Shown here piece by piece: positions 35,947 to 47,245 of a stretch of 64,000 nucleotides of DNA (position 1 is the stretch's first letter; every line of letters starts with the position of its first letter). The position numbers were made by a program, and so were the translations under genes. The stretch is from Hyphomicrobiales bacterium (lineage in GTDB: Bacteria; Pseudomonadota; Alphaproteobacteria; Rhizobiales; Rhizobiaceae): assembly GCA_017305935.1 (NCBI GenBank), contig JAFKJU010000005.1:310001-374000 (forward strand), read 5' to 3'. The notes under the pieces are model-generated. The model was not told where the DNA came from and did no database searches. It was given only the letters and a program-made list of their open reading frames with translations.

Positions 35947-36273
35947 TTATGTGCCGCGGCGACCGAAGCTCGGAAGCGCATCCTTGTGAACGAAGCGGAA
36001 ATAGGATGTCACCTGCGCCCGGGCATTTGAGGTCGGGCTGAAGCGCACGCCGATCCGCCCGCGATTGCACCAACGCACCATGCCCTCGAGATAACCGATC
36101 TCGTCGCACTGGATTTTCACCTGGCTGCCGGTCGCGGCATGTAGTGGCGTTTGCAGGTCAAGCGCGATGCCATCGGCCGAAAGATTGACGACGCGGCCTT
36201 CGACCTCCTGCAAACCATAGCGGATTTTCCCAACGATCCGCGCCGCCTTGCGCGTCGATTTCCGGGTTTCCAT
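35947..36273 (-). CDS. PilZ domain protein
   Basis: This 108-residue cytoplasmic protein is a single PilZ domain: the RKSTRKAARIVGKI arginine-rich start, GRVVNLSADGIALDL (matching the D/NxSxxG c-di-GMP motif), then GSQVKIQCDEIGYLEGMVRW and GRIGVRFS. It may bind cyclic di-GMP and act on motility, polysaccharide or cell-cycle targets. The frame is open to 36402; the ATG at 36273 is chosen because the domain starts there and AAAGG lies upstream, but ATGs at 36306 and 36324 remain possible. Its stop abuts a repeat element. Confidence 0.85.
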   Translation of the reverse strand: METRKSTRKAARIVGKIRYGLQEVEGRVVNLSADGIALDLQTPLHAATGSQVKIQCDEIGYLEGMVRWCNRGRIGVRFSPTSNARAQVTSYFRFVHKDALPSFGRRGT

Positions 36274-36401
36274 ATTGATACGGCCTTTGATCACGGCTTC
36301 CCCCATGCTGATGTCCGAAGCCATCAGTCTAGGCGGGAAAGCTTCATGCGGGCTTTGCGCGATCGCTTCAATTCGAACGAAATGCGTCTTCTCGAGCCGC
36401 A

Positions 36402-36863
36402 TTACAACCCGACATTCGGCCGGTCGATGATCTCACGCAGCGCGAAGGACGAGTTGATCTTTACCACATGAGGCAGCGCCGACAGCCAGTCGCGATGGAT
36501 GCGCTCGTAATCTTCCAGATCCTTGGCAGCGACACGCAGGATATAGTCATATTCCCCCGACATCAGGTAGCAGACGAGGATGTTGGGACACTTCTTCACC
36601 GCCGCCTCGAATTCCTGCAATGTCTTGGCGAACTGGCCGCTCAGCGAGATATGCACGATGACGATCATCTTGTAGTCCAGCGCCTTGTTGGACAGCCGAG
36701 CGTGGTAGCCGCTGATGACTCCGGATTTTTCCAGGATATCGACCCGGCGCGAGCAGGCCGAGGGCGACAGCCCCACCTTGGCGGCGAGGTCTGCATTCGA
36801 CATGCGGCCGTTCTGCTGCAGAATCCGCAGGATCGCAGCATCTATGGTATCGAGGTTCGACAT
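36402..36863 (-). CDS. Lrp/AsnC family transcriptional regulator (AldR-like)
   Basis: The 153-residue product has the AsnC-type helix-turn-helix (DAAILRILQQNGRMSNADLA, then VGLSPSACSRRVDILEKSGVI) and the RAM ligand-binding domain (about 65-150). It is divergent from alanine dehydrogenase, the standard arrangement for AldR/AldB-type regulators that sense alanine or leucine. The ATG at 36863 begins the conserved MSNLDTIDAAIL; the upstream frame to 37004 would run through the ald promoter. The intergenic GAATATTC dyad at 36900-36907 is a candidate operator. Confidence 0.92.
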   Translation of the reverse strand: MSNLDTIDAAILRILQQNGRMSNADLAAKVGLSPSACSRRVDILEKSGVISGYHARLSNKALDYKMIVIVHISLSGQFAKTLQEFEAAVKKCPNILVCYLMSGEYDYILRVAAKDLEDYERIHRDWLSALPHVVKINSSFALREIIDRPNVGL

Positions 36864-36899
36864 TGATGGATTCGTCTGAAATTTCGCTGAGATACGCAA

Positions 36900-36907
36900 G
36901 AATATTC
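36900..36907. promoter_or_regulatory. Candidate Lrp-type operator between regulator and ald
   Basis: GAATATTC is a perfect dyad. The surrounding CAAGAATATTCGAAG partly fits the AT-rich Lrp-family consensus. It lies 36 bases from the regulator start and 112 from ald. Confidence 0.4.
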
Positions 36908-37018
36908 GAAGATCGCGCCGTTGGCAAAGCCTCTTTGCAAGGACATTGCGGTTCTTTTCTGGTCTCCTGATTTCGTCAACAAACGGCCGAAAGCCTATAA
37001 TCAAGAGAGGAACGCTCC

Positions 37019-38137
37019 ATGCGTGTCGGTTGCCCGAAGGAAATCAAGAACCATGAATATCGTGTCGGTCTAACCCCCGGCGCGGTGCGCGAATATGTGG
37101 CGCACGGCCATGAGGTGCTGATCGAAACCAAGGCGGGTGCCGGCATCGGTGCCGATGACGCCGCCTATATCGCCGCCGGCGCGAAAATTGTCGGCTCCGC
37201 CAAGGATGTGTTCGAAAAGTCGGACATGGTCGTGAAGGTCAAGGAACCTCAAGCCAACGAATGGACACAACTGAGGGACGGCCAGATCCTCTATACCTAT
37301 CTTCACCTCGCGCCCGATCCGGAACAGACCAAGGGCCTGCTCGCTTCCGGTGTGACGGCGGTGGCCTATGAAACCGTGACAGACGAGCGCGGCGGCCTGC
37401 CGCTGCTTGCGCCGATGTCCGAAGTCGCCGGCCGCCTGTCGATCCAAGCCGGCGCCGTGGCGCTACAGAAGGCCAATGGCGGCCGTGGCATCCTGCTCGG
37501 CGGCGTTCCCGGCGTCATGCCGGCCAAGGTGGCGGTCATCGGCGGCGGCGTCGTCGGCCTGCATGCCGCCAGGATGGCCACCGGGCTCGGGGCAGACGTC
37601 ACCATTCTCGACCGCTCGCTGCCGCGCCTGCGCCAGCTCGACGATATCTTCAACGGCCGCGTGCACACCCGTTTCTCGACCATCGATGCGCTCGAAGACG
37701 AAGTCTTCTCCGCCGATCTCGTCATCGGCGCCGTGCTCATTCCGGGCGCTGCCGCACCGAAGCTGGTGACCCGCGAAATGCTTTCCGGCATGAAGAAAGG
37801 CGCCGTCATCGTCGATGTCGCCATCGACCAGGGCGGCTGCTTCGAAACCTCGCACGCCACCACTCATTCCGACCCGACCTATGAGGTCGACGGCATCATT
37901 CATTATTGCGTCGCCAACATGCCCGGCGCCGTGCCGATCACTTCGGCGCATGCGCTCAACAATGCGACGCTGCATCATGGCCTCGCGCTTGCCGATCGCG
38001 GCCTCCGGGCCATCGCCGAGGACCGGCACCTGCGCAACGGCCTCAATGTCCACAAAGGCCGCATCACCAATGCTCCGGTCGCCGAAGCGCTCGGCTACGA
38101 AGCCTATGCGCCGGAAAGCGTGCTGAACGTCGCTTGA
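37019..38137 (+). CDS. ald: Alanine dehydrogenase
   Basis: Ald interconverts alanine with pyruvate and ammonia using NAD. The 372-residue cytoplasmic enzyme starts [20 protein letters not shown], the family signature with the catalytic lysine/arginine residues. The Rossmann loop is [22 protein letters not shown], and [10 protein letters not shown] and [19 protein letters not shown] are further landmarks. AGAGGAA precedes the ATG. In rhizobia the enzyme affects alanine export by bacteroids; control by the divergent Lrp-type regulator is likely. A strong terminator follows. Confidence 0.97.
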   Translation: MRVGCPKEIKNHEYRVGLTPGAVREYVAHGHEVLIETKAGAGIGADDAAYIAAGAKIVGSAKDVFEKSDMVVKVKEPQANEWTQLRDGQILYTYLHLAPDPEQTKGLLASGVTAVAYETVTDERGGLPLLAPMSEVAGRLSIQAGAVALQKANGGRGILLGGVPGVMPAKVAVIGGGVVGLHAARMATGLGADVTILDRSLPRLRQLDDIFNGRVHTRFSTIDALEDEVFSADLVIGAVLIPGAAAPKLVTREMLSGMKKGAVIVDVAIDQGGCFETSHATTHSDPTYEVDGIIHYCVANMPGAVPITSAHALNNATLHHGLALADRGLRAIAEDRHLRNGLNVHKGRITNAPVAEALGYEAYAPESVLNVA

Positions 38138-38150
38138 TTTCTCCGTCAAT

Positions 38151-38186
38151 GCACCGCGCGTCACCGACGCGCGGTGCTTCTATTTT
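38151..38186 (+). terminator. Terminator of ald
   Basis: An 11-bp perfect stem pairs 38151-38161 with 38167-38177 across five bases, followed by TTCTATTTT. Confidence 0.9.
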
Positions 38187-38217
38187 GTCGAAACCGACGG
38201 CCGCGACCGCCTTCCAC

Positions 38218-39030
38218 TCAAGCCGTCCCGTCGATCCGCGCCTGCAGGGCGATCGCGCCATGCGGCGCATTGACCTTGCCCTCATGGATCATGAAGGCAT
38301 AGACGTCGCGCGGCATTTTCTCGACCTTCCTGTGCTCATCGACCAGCGGCAGGTCGCTGGGCACCTTGCCCTCAGCCCAGGTCTTCAGCCGCTCTGCCCA
38401 GTCGCCCAGATCCTTGTCGTCGTAGCAGGTCGGAATATCGTCCGAGCCTTTCTGCAGGCGGGCATAGACGAAATCGGCGGTGACGTCTGCCACCATTGGA
38501 TAATCGAAATGCTCGGCGCAAACCGGGGCCACGCCGTATTTTTCCAGCATCGTTACGAATTCCGGTACCTTGAAGGAATCGTGGCGCACTTCCACCACAT
38601 GGCGCAAAGCAATGCCGTCCTGCTTCGCCGGCAGCAGTTTCAGAAACGCCTCGAAATCCTGCGGATCGAATTTCTTCGTCGGTGCGAACTGCCAGAGCAG
38701 CGGACCGAGATGATCGCCAAGCTCGCTGATGCCGGAGGACAGGAACTTCTCCATCGACTCGCCGGCTTCGGCCAGCACACGGCGATTGGTAACGAAACGC
38801 GTTGCCTTCAGCGAGAAGACAAAATCCTCGGGCACATCCGCCGCCCATTTCGCGAAGGTTTCCGGCTTCTGGGTGCTGTAATAGGTGCCGTTGACCTCGA
38901 TGATGCGCATCTGGCGGCTGGCGTAATGCAACTCGTCTTTCTGCTTGAGATCGGCAGGATAGAAATGTCCGCGCCACGGTTCGAACGTCCAGCCGCCGAT
39001 GCCGGTGCGGATCGTGCCTTGCTTCGTCAT
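38218..39030 (-). CDS. DUF72 family protein (YecE-like)
   Basis: The 270-residue product is a TIM-barrel-like DUF72 protein: IRTGIGGWTFEPWRGHFYP at the start, YASRQMRIIEVNGTYYS with the family NxTFY-like motif, then FSLKATRFVTN, LGPLLWQFAP and RHVVEVRHDSF. The family is common but its activity is unknown. The ATG at 39030 begins the conserved domain; the open frame to 39159 is not family-like. It follows the glutathione S-transferase gene by 34 bases on the same strand and may be in one unit with uvrA and that gene. Confidence 0.92.
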   Translation of the reverse strand: MTKQGTIRTGIGGWTFEPWRGHFYPADLKQKDELHYASRQMRIIEVNGTYYSTQKPETFAKWAADVPEDFVFSLKATRFVTNRRVLAEAGESMEKFLSSGISELGDHLGPLLWQFAPTKKFDPQDFEAFLKLLPAKQDGIALRHVVEVRHDSFKVPEFVTMLEKYGVAPVCAEHFDYPMVADVTADFVYARLQKGSDDIPTCYDDKDLGDWAERLKTWAEGKVPSDLPLVDEHRKVEKMPRDVYAFMIHEGKVNAPHGAIALQARIDGTA

Positions 39031-39064
39031 CTGAGGATCCCCAATTGGTGCTTCGAGAGAAAAT

Positions 39065-39688
39065 TCAAGACGGTGGAATGAAAGGTTGAGAAATTTCCTG
39101 AAACGCCGCTTGCGCCTCGAAATGCCGGCAATGGGTTGCGAGCGCAGGGTAATCATCAAGCTTCAGCAGATCGGGATGGGATTCCGCAGCATGCCGCATC
39201 GCGCAGACGACGGCGACATCCGCATGGGTGATGCGGTCCTCGAACAGAAATTCCCCTGTTTTAGCCGCGCAGATATCCTCCAGCGCCGCAAGCGTGGAAC
39301 CGATCTGCGAAGCGCAACGCTTCGACCAGATTTCGGAGCCATATTCATGCAGCCGCATCTCATAAAACAGGCTGACGGCCTTGTCGGCGAGGCCGGTGGC
39401 GAGCGCGGTCACTTTCATGGCATGGCGGCGCTTTTCGCCCTGCGGCCAAAGCCGCCGGCTCTCCGGCACCAGGCCATCGATATGGTCGAGGATGGTGACG
39501 CTGTCGACCAGCACGAAACCGTCATCCAGCACCATGGTCGGCACCCGCATCAGCGGGTTGAGTTCGCGGATGCGCTCGCCATCGCCGAACACCGACCACG
39601 GCCGGTGCTCGAAGGGCAGGCCGTAGATGCGCAATGCCAGCGCCACGCGGCGCACGAAGGAGGAATCGTATTGGCCGATCAGGATCAT
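39065..39688 (-). CDS. Glutathione S-transferase family protein
   Basis: The 207-residue cytoplasmic product has an N-terminal thioredoxin-like domain (MILIGQYDSSFVRRVALAL, NPLMRVPTMVLDDGFVLVDSVTIL with the cis-proline and the glutathione-binding DS) and a helical C-terminal domain with FEDRITHADVAVVCAM. The substrate is not predictable. Its ATG is four bases after the uvrA stop, and the ribosome site GGAG lies inside the end of uvrA, so it is likely translated from the same SOS-controlled message. Confidence 0.93.
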   Translation of the reverse strand: MILIGQYDSSFVRRVALALRIYGLPFEHRPWSVFGDGERIRELNPLMRVPTMVLDDGFVLVDSVTILDHIDGLVPESRRLWPQGEKRRHAMKVTALATGLADKAVSLFYEMRLHEYGSEIWSKRCASQIGSTLAALEDICAAKTGEFLFEDRITHADVAVVCAMRHAAESHPDLLKLDDYPALATHCRHFEAQAAFQEISQPFIPPS

Positions 39689-39692
39689 GGCA

Positions 39693-42614
<2,922 letters not shown>

Positions 42615-42752
42615 GGGGCTCACTCATATCCGGCCGGCAAGGGACATCCGGTCAATCCGGTCCTTATGTAGTCACGCTTTCGGGCATGTCGAGATGGAAA
42701 TCCAGGATTCGCCACCCCAGGACTCACTTGACGGCAGCATAGCGAATTATTA

Positions 42753-42767
42753 GAACAAAAAAAGAAC
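42753..42767. promoter_or_regulatory. LexA (SOS) operator between uvrA and ssb
   Basis: GAAC-N7-GAAC, with seven A residues between, matches the alphaproteobacterial LexA box exactly. Divergent SOS control of uvrA and ssb from one region is known in Sinorhizobium meliloti. It lies 139 bases from uvrA and 115 from ssb. Confidence 0.85.
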
Positions 42768-42881
42768 AAATTTGTTTGTGGATTATTATCGTCAGAGGAC
42801 TGCGAGCGGATTATATTGGTTTAAGATACCGCGATAACGAAAACGGATCCCGCCGGGATGGCGGCAGGCAGGGTGAGGCGT

Positions 42882-43403
42882 ATGGCTGGCAGTGTCAACA
42901 AGGTAATTCTGATCGGAAACGTCGGTGCGGATCCGGAAATCCGGCGCACGCAGGACGGCAAGCCGATCGCGAACCTGCGGATCGCCACGTCGGAGACCTG
43001 GCGCGACCGCAATTCCGGCGAGCGCCGCGAAAAGACCGAATGGCACAGTGTCGTCGTGTTCAACGAGGGCCTGTGCAAGGTGGTCGAGCAATATGTGAAG
43101 AAGGGCGCCAAGCTTTATATCGAAGGCGCTTTGCAGACCCGCAAGTGGCAGGACCGTGACGGGCAGGACCGGTACTCGACGGAAGTCGTCCTGCAGGGCT
43201 TCAATTCGACGCTCACCATGCTGGATGGTCGCGGCGAAGGCGGTGGCCGTAGCGTTGGCAGCGACTACGGCTCCGGCGGCGGCTACGACAATGATTTCGG
43301 CCAATCCTCCGCCCCGCGTGGCGGTGGCCAGAGCCGTGGCAGCCAGGGCAGCTCCGGTGGTGGTAATTTCTCGCGCGACCTCGACGACGACATTCCCTTC
43401 TGA
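42882..43403 (+). CDS. ssb: Single-stranded DNA-binding protein
   Basis: SSB coats single-stranded DNA during replication and repair. The 173-residue product has the OB fold (about 1-112) with [16 protein letters not shown] and [15 protein letters not shown], a Gly/Ser/Arg-rich flexible linker (about 118-163), and the acidic partner-binding tip DDDIPF. GGTGAGG precedes the ATG at 42882, so the ATG at 42858 is rejected. It is divergent from uvrA across the LexA box. Confidence 0.98.
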   Translation: MAGSVNKVILIGNVGADPEIRRTQDGKPIANLRIATSETWRDRNSGERREKTEWHSVVVFNEGLCKVVEQYVKKGAKLYIEGALQTRKWQDRDGQDRYSTEVVLQGFNSTLTMLDGRGEGGGRSVGSDYGSGGGYDNDFGQSSAPRGGGQSRGSQGSSGGGNFSRDLDDDIPF

Positions 43404-43430
43404 TTGTAAACGGACGGGTGAATAGAGCCG

Positions 43431-43958
43431 ATGGATGCCACACCTGAAATCGAGATTGCTGCTATAACGGCAGCGCATATCGACGGTTTTCATGACGCAC
43501 TCGATGCGGTGGCGCGTGAACGCAAGTATCTGACGATGCTTGAAGCGCCGCCGCTTCCCAGAATCCGTGAGTTCGTGCTCGACATGATAGACAAACGGAA
43601 CCCGCAATTGGTTGCGGTTTGCGATGGTCAGGTTGTCGGCTGGTGCGATATTCGGCGGGATTTTTTTCCGTCCCATGCGCATAGAGGCACCTTGGGGATG
43701 GGAATTATTTCCGCTTATCGGGGGAGAGGCGTGGGGCGTAGATTGATCTATGCAGCACTGGAAAAAGCATTTCAGGAAAGATTCATGCGTATCGAGCTTT
43801 CTGTTCATGCGGACAACATGCCGGCCATCGCGCTCTATGAAAAAGCCGGCTTCATTTCCGAAGGTTTGCACAAACACGCCGTCTGTATTGACGAGCGCTT
43901 TATCGACGCGATCACGATGGCAAAGATACTCGACACAAAGCGGCAGCCCATATCATAA
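43431..43958 (+). CDS. GNAT family N-acetyltransferase
   Basis: The 175-residue product has the GNAT acetyl-CoA loop ISAYRGRGVGRRLIYAAL near residue 93 and the C-terminal NMPAIALYEKAGFISEG motif, typical of RimI/YhhY-like acetyltransferases of small molecules or protein N-termini. The acceptor is unknown. It follows ssb by 27 bases on the same strand but has a poor ribosome site. Its coding sequence has clearly lower GC and more T runs than the genes around it, which hints at separate origin. Confidence 0.9.
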   Translation: MDATPEIEIAAITAAHIDGFHDALDAVARERKYLTMLEAPPLPRIREFVLDMIDKRNPQLVAVCDGQVVGWCDIRRDFFPSHAHRGTLGMGIISAYRGRGVGRRLIYAALEKAFQERFMRIELSVHADNMPAIALYEKAGFISEGLHKHAVCIDERFIDAITMAKILDTKRQPIS

Positions 43959-44027
43959 AAATTGCCGGTGACGGCCGTGTCGAATTGGCAAGGTCTTGAG
44001 CCAGTTCGCCAATTCAGCGGGCAGATT

Positions 44028-44654
44028 TTATGACGGCAGGGCGAAGGCCGAACGGATGCCGTCGACGACGAATTGTGCGGCAAGGGCGGCGAGGATGACG
44101 CCGAGCAGGCGGGTCAGGATGGCGCGGCCGGTGACGCCGAGAAAGCGGTCGATGCGCTCGGCGACCACCATCGTCGCGTAGAGCAGCGCCGCGCAGAAGG
44201 CGATGATGGCAATGAGTTGCAGCCGCCCGATGGCGGTCGGCATCGAGCCGGCCAGCAGGATGGTCGCCGAGATGGCGCCGGGGCCGGCGATCAGAGGCAG
44301 AGCGAGGGGGAAGACGGCGATATTGTGGATGTGATCCTTGGTGATCGCCACTTCCGAGGTTTTTTCCTTTCGCTCCTGGCGCTTTTCGAACACCATTTCG
44401 AAGGCGATCCAGAAAAGCAGCAGCCCGCCCGCCAGCCGGAACGCGCCGATGGAAATGCCAAGCACAGCCAGCACGCTGGCCCCGAACAGGGCGAAGACGG
44501 CGAGGATGAAGAAGGCGATGACGGTGCCGCGTAGCGCTACCTGCTTGCGCTGGTCGCGGCTCATGCCGACGGTGAGACCCAGGAAAATCGGTGCGAGGCC
44601 GGGCGGATCGAGCGTTACCAGCAACGTCGTCAGGGCATTGATCAATATGTCCAC
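44028..44654 (-). CDS. MarC family integral membrane protein
   Basis: The 208-residue protein has six hydrophobic helices in the MarC/UPF0056 arrangement: LLVTLDPPGLAPIFLGL at the start, FRLAGGLLLFWIAFEM, and AVFPLALPLIAGPGAISATI. The family was once linked to multiple antibiotic resistance, but that role was withdrawn; transport of small amino acids has been proposed for some members. It is convergent with the GNAT gene and is preceded by a phosphatase gene 90 bases upstream on the same strand. Confidence 0.92.
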   Translation of the reverse strand: MDILINALTTLLVTLDPPGLAPIFLGLTVGMSRDQRKQVALRGTVIAFFILAVFALFGASVLAVLGISIGAFRLAGGLLLFWIAFEMVFEKRQERKEKTSEVAITKDHIHNIAVFPLALPLIAGPGAISATILLAGSMPTAIGRLQLIAIIAFCAALLYATMVVAERIDRFLGVTGRAILTRLLGVILAALAAQFVVDGIRSAFALPS

Positions 44655-44743
44655 GGTACGTCATCCCCTTTACCCGGGGCCGGCGGGCATTCCACTTCTT
44701 CGCCACCGCGGCCATCCGGCGGTCATGAACGCTTGAAGTCTCC

Positions 44744-45226
44744 TCAGGGCGTCACCACCGCTGTGACCTGCCATTCGCCGACGCCGGTCCGGTCGAGGAC
44801 GGCAAGACCGGCGGTCGGATAGCCGCTGGGAAAATGGCGGTGCGTTTCTTCCGATCCGGCCAGCCGCTCGAACAGTTCCTCCATGGTCGGATTGTGGCCG
44901 ACCAGCATCACCGACGTTTCCGGTCGCGATGCGAGCACGGTGAGATATGTATCGAGACTGCCCTCATAAAGAATGTCGGCGACGTCGAGCGCTACGTTGT
45001 CGCTGAGGCCGGCAAGCACGATGTCGCTGGTCTGCCGGCAGCGCGTTGCAGATGAGGATACCAGCGCATCCGGCGTCCAGCCCGCCTGCCGCATTTCATC
45101 TCCAATGAAAGCGGCTTCTTCGCGGCCGGTCGGGTCGAGTTCGCGCTGCTTGTCACGCTCGCCCGGCCGCGCGGCGGCCGCTTTCGCGTGGCGAAGGAGA
45201 TAGAGGCGGGTGATGCTGCATGGCAT
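44744..45226 (-). CDS. Histidine phosphatase family protein (SixA-like)
   Basis: The 160-residue cytoplasmic product is a short histidine phosphatase: LYLLRHAKAAAARPG carries the RH catalytic motif, and MLVGHNPTMEELF gives the second catalytic histidine. Size and motifs resemble SixA, which removes phosphate from histidines of phosphotransfer proteins (ArcB or PTS-Ntr NPr in E. coli); SixA-like function here is inference. GGAG lies nine bases before the ATG at 45226. An in-frame extension to 45259 lacks such a site. Confidence 0.88.
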   Translation of the reverse strand: MPCSITRLYLLRHAKAAAARPGERDKQRELDPTGREEAAFIGDEMRQAGWTPDALVSSSATRCRQTSDIVLAGLSDNVALDVADILYEGSLDTYLTVLASRPETSVMLVGHNPTMEELFERLAGSEETHRHFPSGYPTAGLAVLDRTGVGEWQVTAVVTP

Positions 45227-45597
45227 GAAGAACTGGCTCCGTGGTGTCTGGTACGGCAATCGGGGCGCCCGCGTCGCGCCGCCTTTCCGGTGGCGGCAAG
45301 ATTACAGAATGTCGTTGGCTAATCCAGCCTTCTCGCGGCTTGCGGCACAGACAATCGACCGCCTGTTCCATTGCGAAACGGATGGCGCGAAACGCAAACT
45401 GGCGCGGAGCTTGCTTGCCAAACTTGCTGCCATCTTTCGCCCTGCTGCGATCTGCTTGGAATTTTGATGAAAAAAGAGACGTTTAGCGGAATTTTAAGTC
45501 AGATTTATTATTGTGCTCAAAGCCTCTCTGAGACTTGAATCGCCAATGGCTGTTAAGGTATACACCCGCCATTGAGATGTTCTTCAGGAGAATCGCG
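45227..45597. other. Divergent region upstream of dksA
   Basis: This 371-base region separates the phosphatase gene from dksA. An open frame at 45210-45467 exists, but it resembles no known protein and overlaps the phosphatase start, so I do not call it. The part nearest dksA is AT-rich and holds the promoter listed below. Confidence 0.45.
45535..45564 (+). promoter_or_regulatory. Candidate vegetative promoter of dksA
   Basis: TTGAAT at 45535-45540 and TATACA at 45559-45564 are separated by 18 bases. The expected start lies about 25 bases before the dksA ribosome site. Confidence 0.55.
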
Positions 45598-46017
45598 TTG
45601 AGTGAGAAGATCGATCTTAACAACTATGTTCTCTCGGAATCCGATGAGTTCATGAATGCCAGCCAGCGTGCCTATTTTCGCGCAAAACTGATCGCATGGA
45701 AAAACGACATCCTGCGTGAAGCCCGCGAAACGCTCGGGCATCTGGCTGAGGAAAGCGCAAATCATCCCGACTTGGCTGACCGTGCTTCGTCGGAAACCGA
45801 CCGGGCGATCGAGCTCCGGGCGCGGGACCGGCAGCGCAAGCTGATTTCGAAAATCGATGCAGCCTTGCAGCGGATCGACGACGGCACCTACGGCTACTGT
45901 GAGGAGACAGGTGAGCCGATCGGTCTGAAGCGGCTCGACGCTCGTCCGATCGCAACCCTGTCGATCGAGGCCCAGGAGCGTCACGAGCGGCGCGAGAAGG
46001 TCTATCGGGACGAGTAA
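45598..46017 (+). CDS. dksA: RNA polymerase-binding transcription factor DksA
   Basis: DksA inserts a coiled coil into the secondary channel of RNA polymerase and, with ppGpp, adjusts rRNA and amino acid gene transcription. The 139-residue product has the long helical hairpin (about 22-100) and the C-terminal segment GYCEETGEPIGLKRLDARP. Of the four zinc cysteines of E. coli DksA only the first remains; the others are Thr, Ser and Ala. The start is a TTG at 45598 after AGGAGA, giving the family MSEKIDLNNYVL; no ATG fits. A strong terminator follows. Confidence 0.95.
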   Translation: MSEKIDLNNYVLSESDEFMNASQRAYFRAKLIAWKNDILREARETLGHLAEESANHPDLADRASSETDRAIELRARDRQRKLISKIDAALQRIDDGTYGYCEETGEPIGLKRLDARPIATLSIEAQERHERREKVYRDE

Positions 46018-46064
46018 CGCATCCGGTCGCGAGGCAACGATATCGCGATCTCCATGATTTTACC

Positions 46065-46097
46065 TGCCGTGCGATCCCGGGATCGCACGGCATTTTT
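46065..46097 (+). terminator. Terminator of dksA
   Basis: A 28-base perfect palindrome (46065-46092), TGCCGTGCGATCCC and its mirror, is followed by five T residues. Confidence 0.92.
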
Positions 46098-46111
46098 ATT
46101 TGCGAGCCGTC

Positions 46112-46945
46112 TTAATTGTTTTCGCCGCCGAAAATGCGCGCCATCTGCGCCTGCATTGCGCGCTGGTCGGCATTGGCGGGGGCCGGCGGTCCGCCCGTGT
46201 TGCGCGGGGCGGCCGGCGTCGCCGGACGGACGGAGGTCGGTTGGGAGCGTTGCTGGTTGGCGCGGCCGGCTTCGAGGCGCGAGGCCATTTCGGCTTCCAG
46301 CATCCGCTCGAAATCGTTCATCTGTTCGCTGATCACCGCCGCTTTGGGTGGAGCCGTGGTCTGCGCAGGCGCGGCGCGGCGCGCCGGCTCCGGTTTCGCC
46401 GTCACGGCAGGCGGTGTGACCGGGCGTGGCTCGGACGGCGTCTCTTCGCTATTGAAGCGACTTTCGGCGCGGCTGCGCCAGGCATCGGCGGGGCCTATGG
46501 CCGCGCGCGCCGGTTCCTCACGCCAGGGCGGCGTGAAGGCCGGATGGGGCGGGGCGTCGTCGCGCGCGTCCTCGAAGGCATGGTCGTCCTTCGTCTCGTC
46601 GTCGTCATAAAAGCTGGCGGCGGGGAATGCTTCGGAAATATCGTCATAGTCGGCGTCGCCTTCGGCGACGATCCTGCTTTCGATCACCACATCGGTCGGG
46701 CCGCCGATCATGATCAGATGCTCGATATTGTCGCGCCGCACCAACACAAGGCGGCGGCGGGTATCGACAGGGGTGCTGTCGAGCACCTGCAGGCGGTTCT
46801 CCCGGCCGCGGCTGGCGCGCAGGAAGGGCAGCGGGCCGCGATTGCGAATGAAGCGCAGGACCATCACAAGGCAGGCCAGCGCTATGCCGACGCCCGCGAT
46901 CGCGACGAGCAGGCGTCCTCCATAATTTCCGACGACGTCTTCCAT
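46112..46945 (-). CDS. fliO: FliO-like membrane protein with long disordered tail
   Basis: The 277-residue product starts MEDVVGNYGGRLLVAIAGVG. A single membrane helix follows at about residues 11-33, then a small domain with ENRLQVLDSTPVDTRRRLVLVRRDNIEHL. That matches the FliO pattern (helix, then RLxVxxxxxxDxRRRLVLVxRDxxEHL), so a role in flagellar export apparatus assembly is plausible. The last 160 residues are Pro/Ala/Glu/Arg-rich and probably disordered. No flagellar genes adjoin it; the neighbours are dksA and cckA. The open frame extends upstream to 47923 as the antisense of cckA, but GGAG nine bases before the ATG at 46945 fixes the start. Confidence 0.75.
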   Translation of the reverse strand: MEDVVGNYGGRLLVAIAGVGIALACLVMVLRFIRNRGPLPFLRASRGRENRLQVLDSTPVDTRRRLVLVRRDNIEHLIMIGGPTDVVIESRIVAEGDADYDDISEAFPAASFYDDDETKDDHAFEDARDDAPPHPAFTPPWREEPARAAIGPADAWRSRAESRFNSEETPSEPRPVTPPAVTAKPEPARRAAPAQTTAPPKAAVISEQMNDFERMLEAEMASRLEAGRANQQRSQPTSVRPATPAAPRNTGGPPAPANADQRAMQAQMARIFGGENN

Positions 46946-47245
46946 GCTATAGTTCTCCAGGAACCGACTGTTGCGGCGGCGGCGATTCCGGTCAAGGCGC
47001 AATTCGCGGTTACGCACCGGAAGATGGGCCGGTGGCGCGGTTCGAGGCGTCTTACCGCTGATTTTGCCGTGGTGACAGCGGCCTGTCGAGCGCCGCCGCC
47101 ACAAGATGACGTAAATCTTTGTGAATAGGTGGGCGAAGGCGAGATGCTTAAGCTTTTTGCGATAGCGACAAATTGATAGATCTGGAAAGTGCTGCTGATT
47201 CCACCTGCCCGAGGCCGTCGGCGCGCAGCCAGTTGCGAGGAATTC
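46946..47245. other. Divergent fliO-cckA intergenic region
   Basis: These 300 bases hold the two divergent promoters. An AT-rich stretch around 47110-47185 is the likely promoter area of cckA. I see no full CtrA site (TTAA-N7-TTAA) or other clear operator. Confidence 0.4.

Noticed and set aside
45210-45467. 85-codon frame upstream of dksA
   Set aside because: It starts inside the phosphatase gene on the other strand, has no clear ribosome site, and resembles no known protein.
45483-45497. TTAG-N7-TTAA as a CtrA site upstream of dksA
   Set aside because: One half-site differs from TTAA, and a single near-match in AT-rich sequence is expected by chance.
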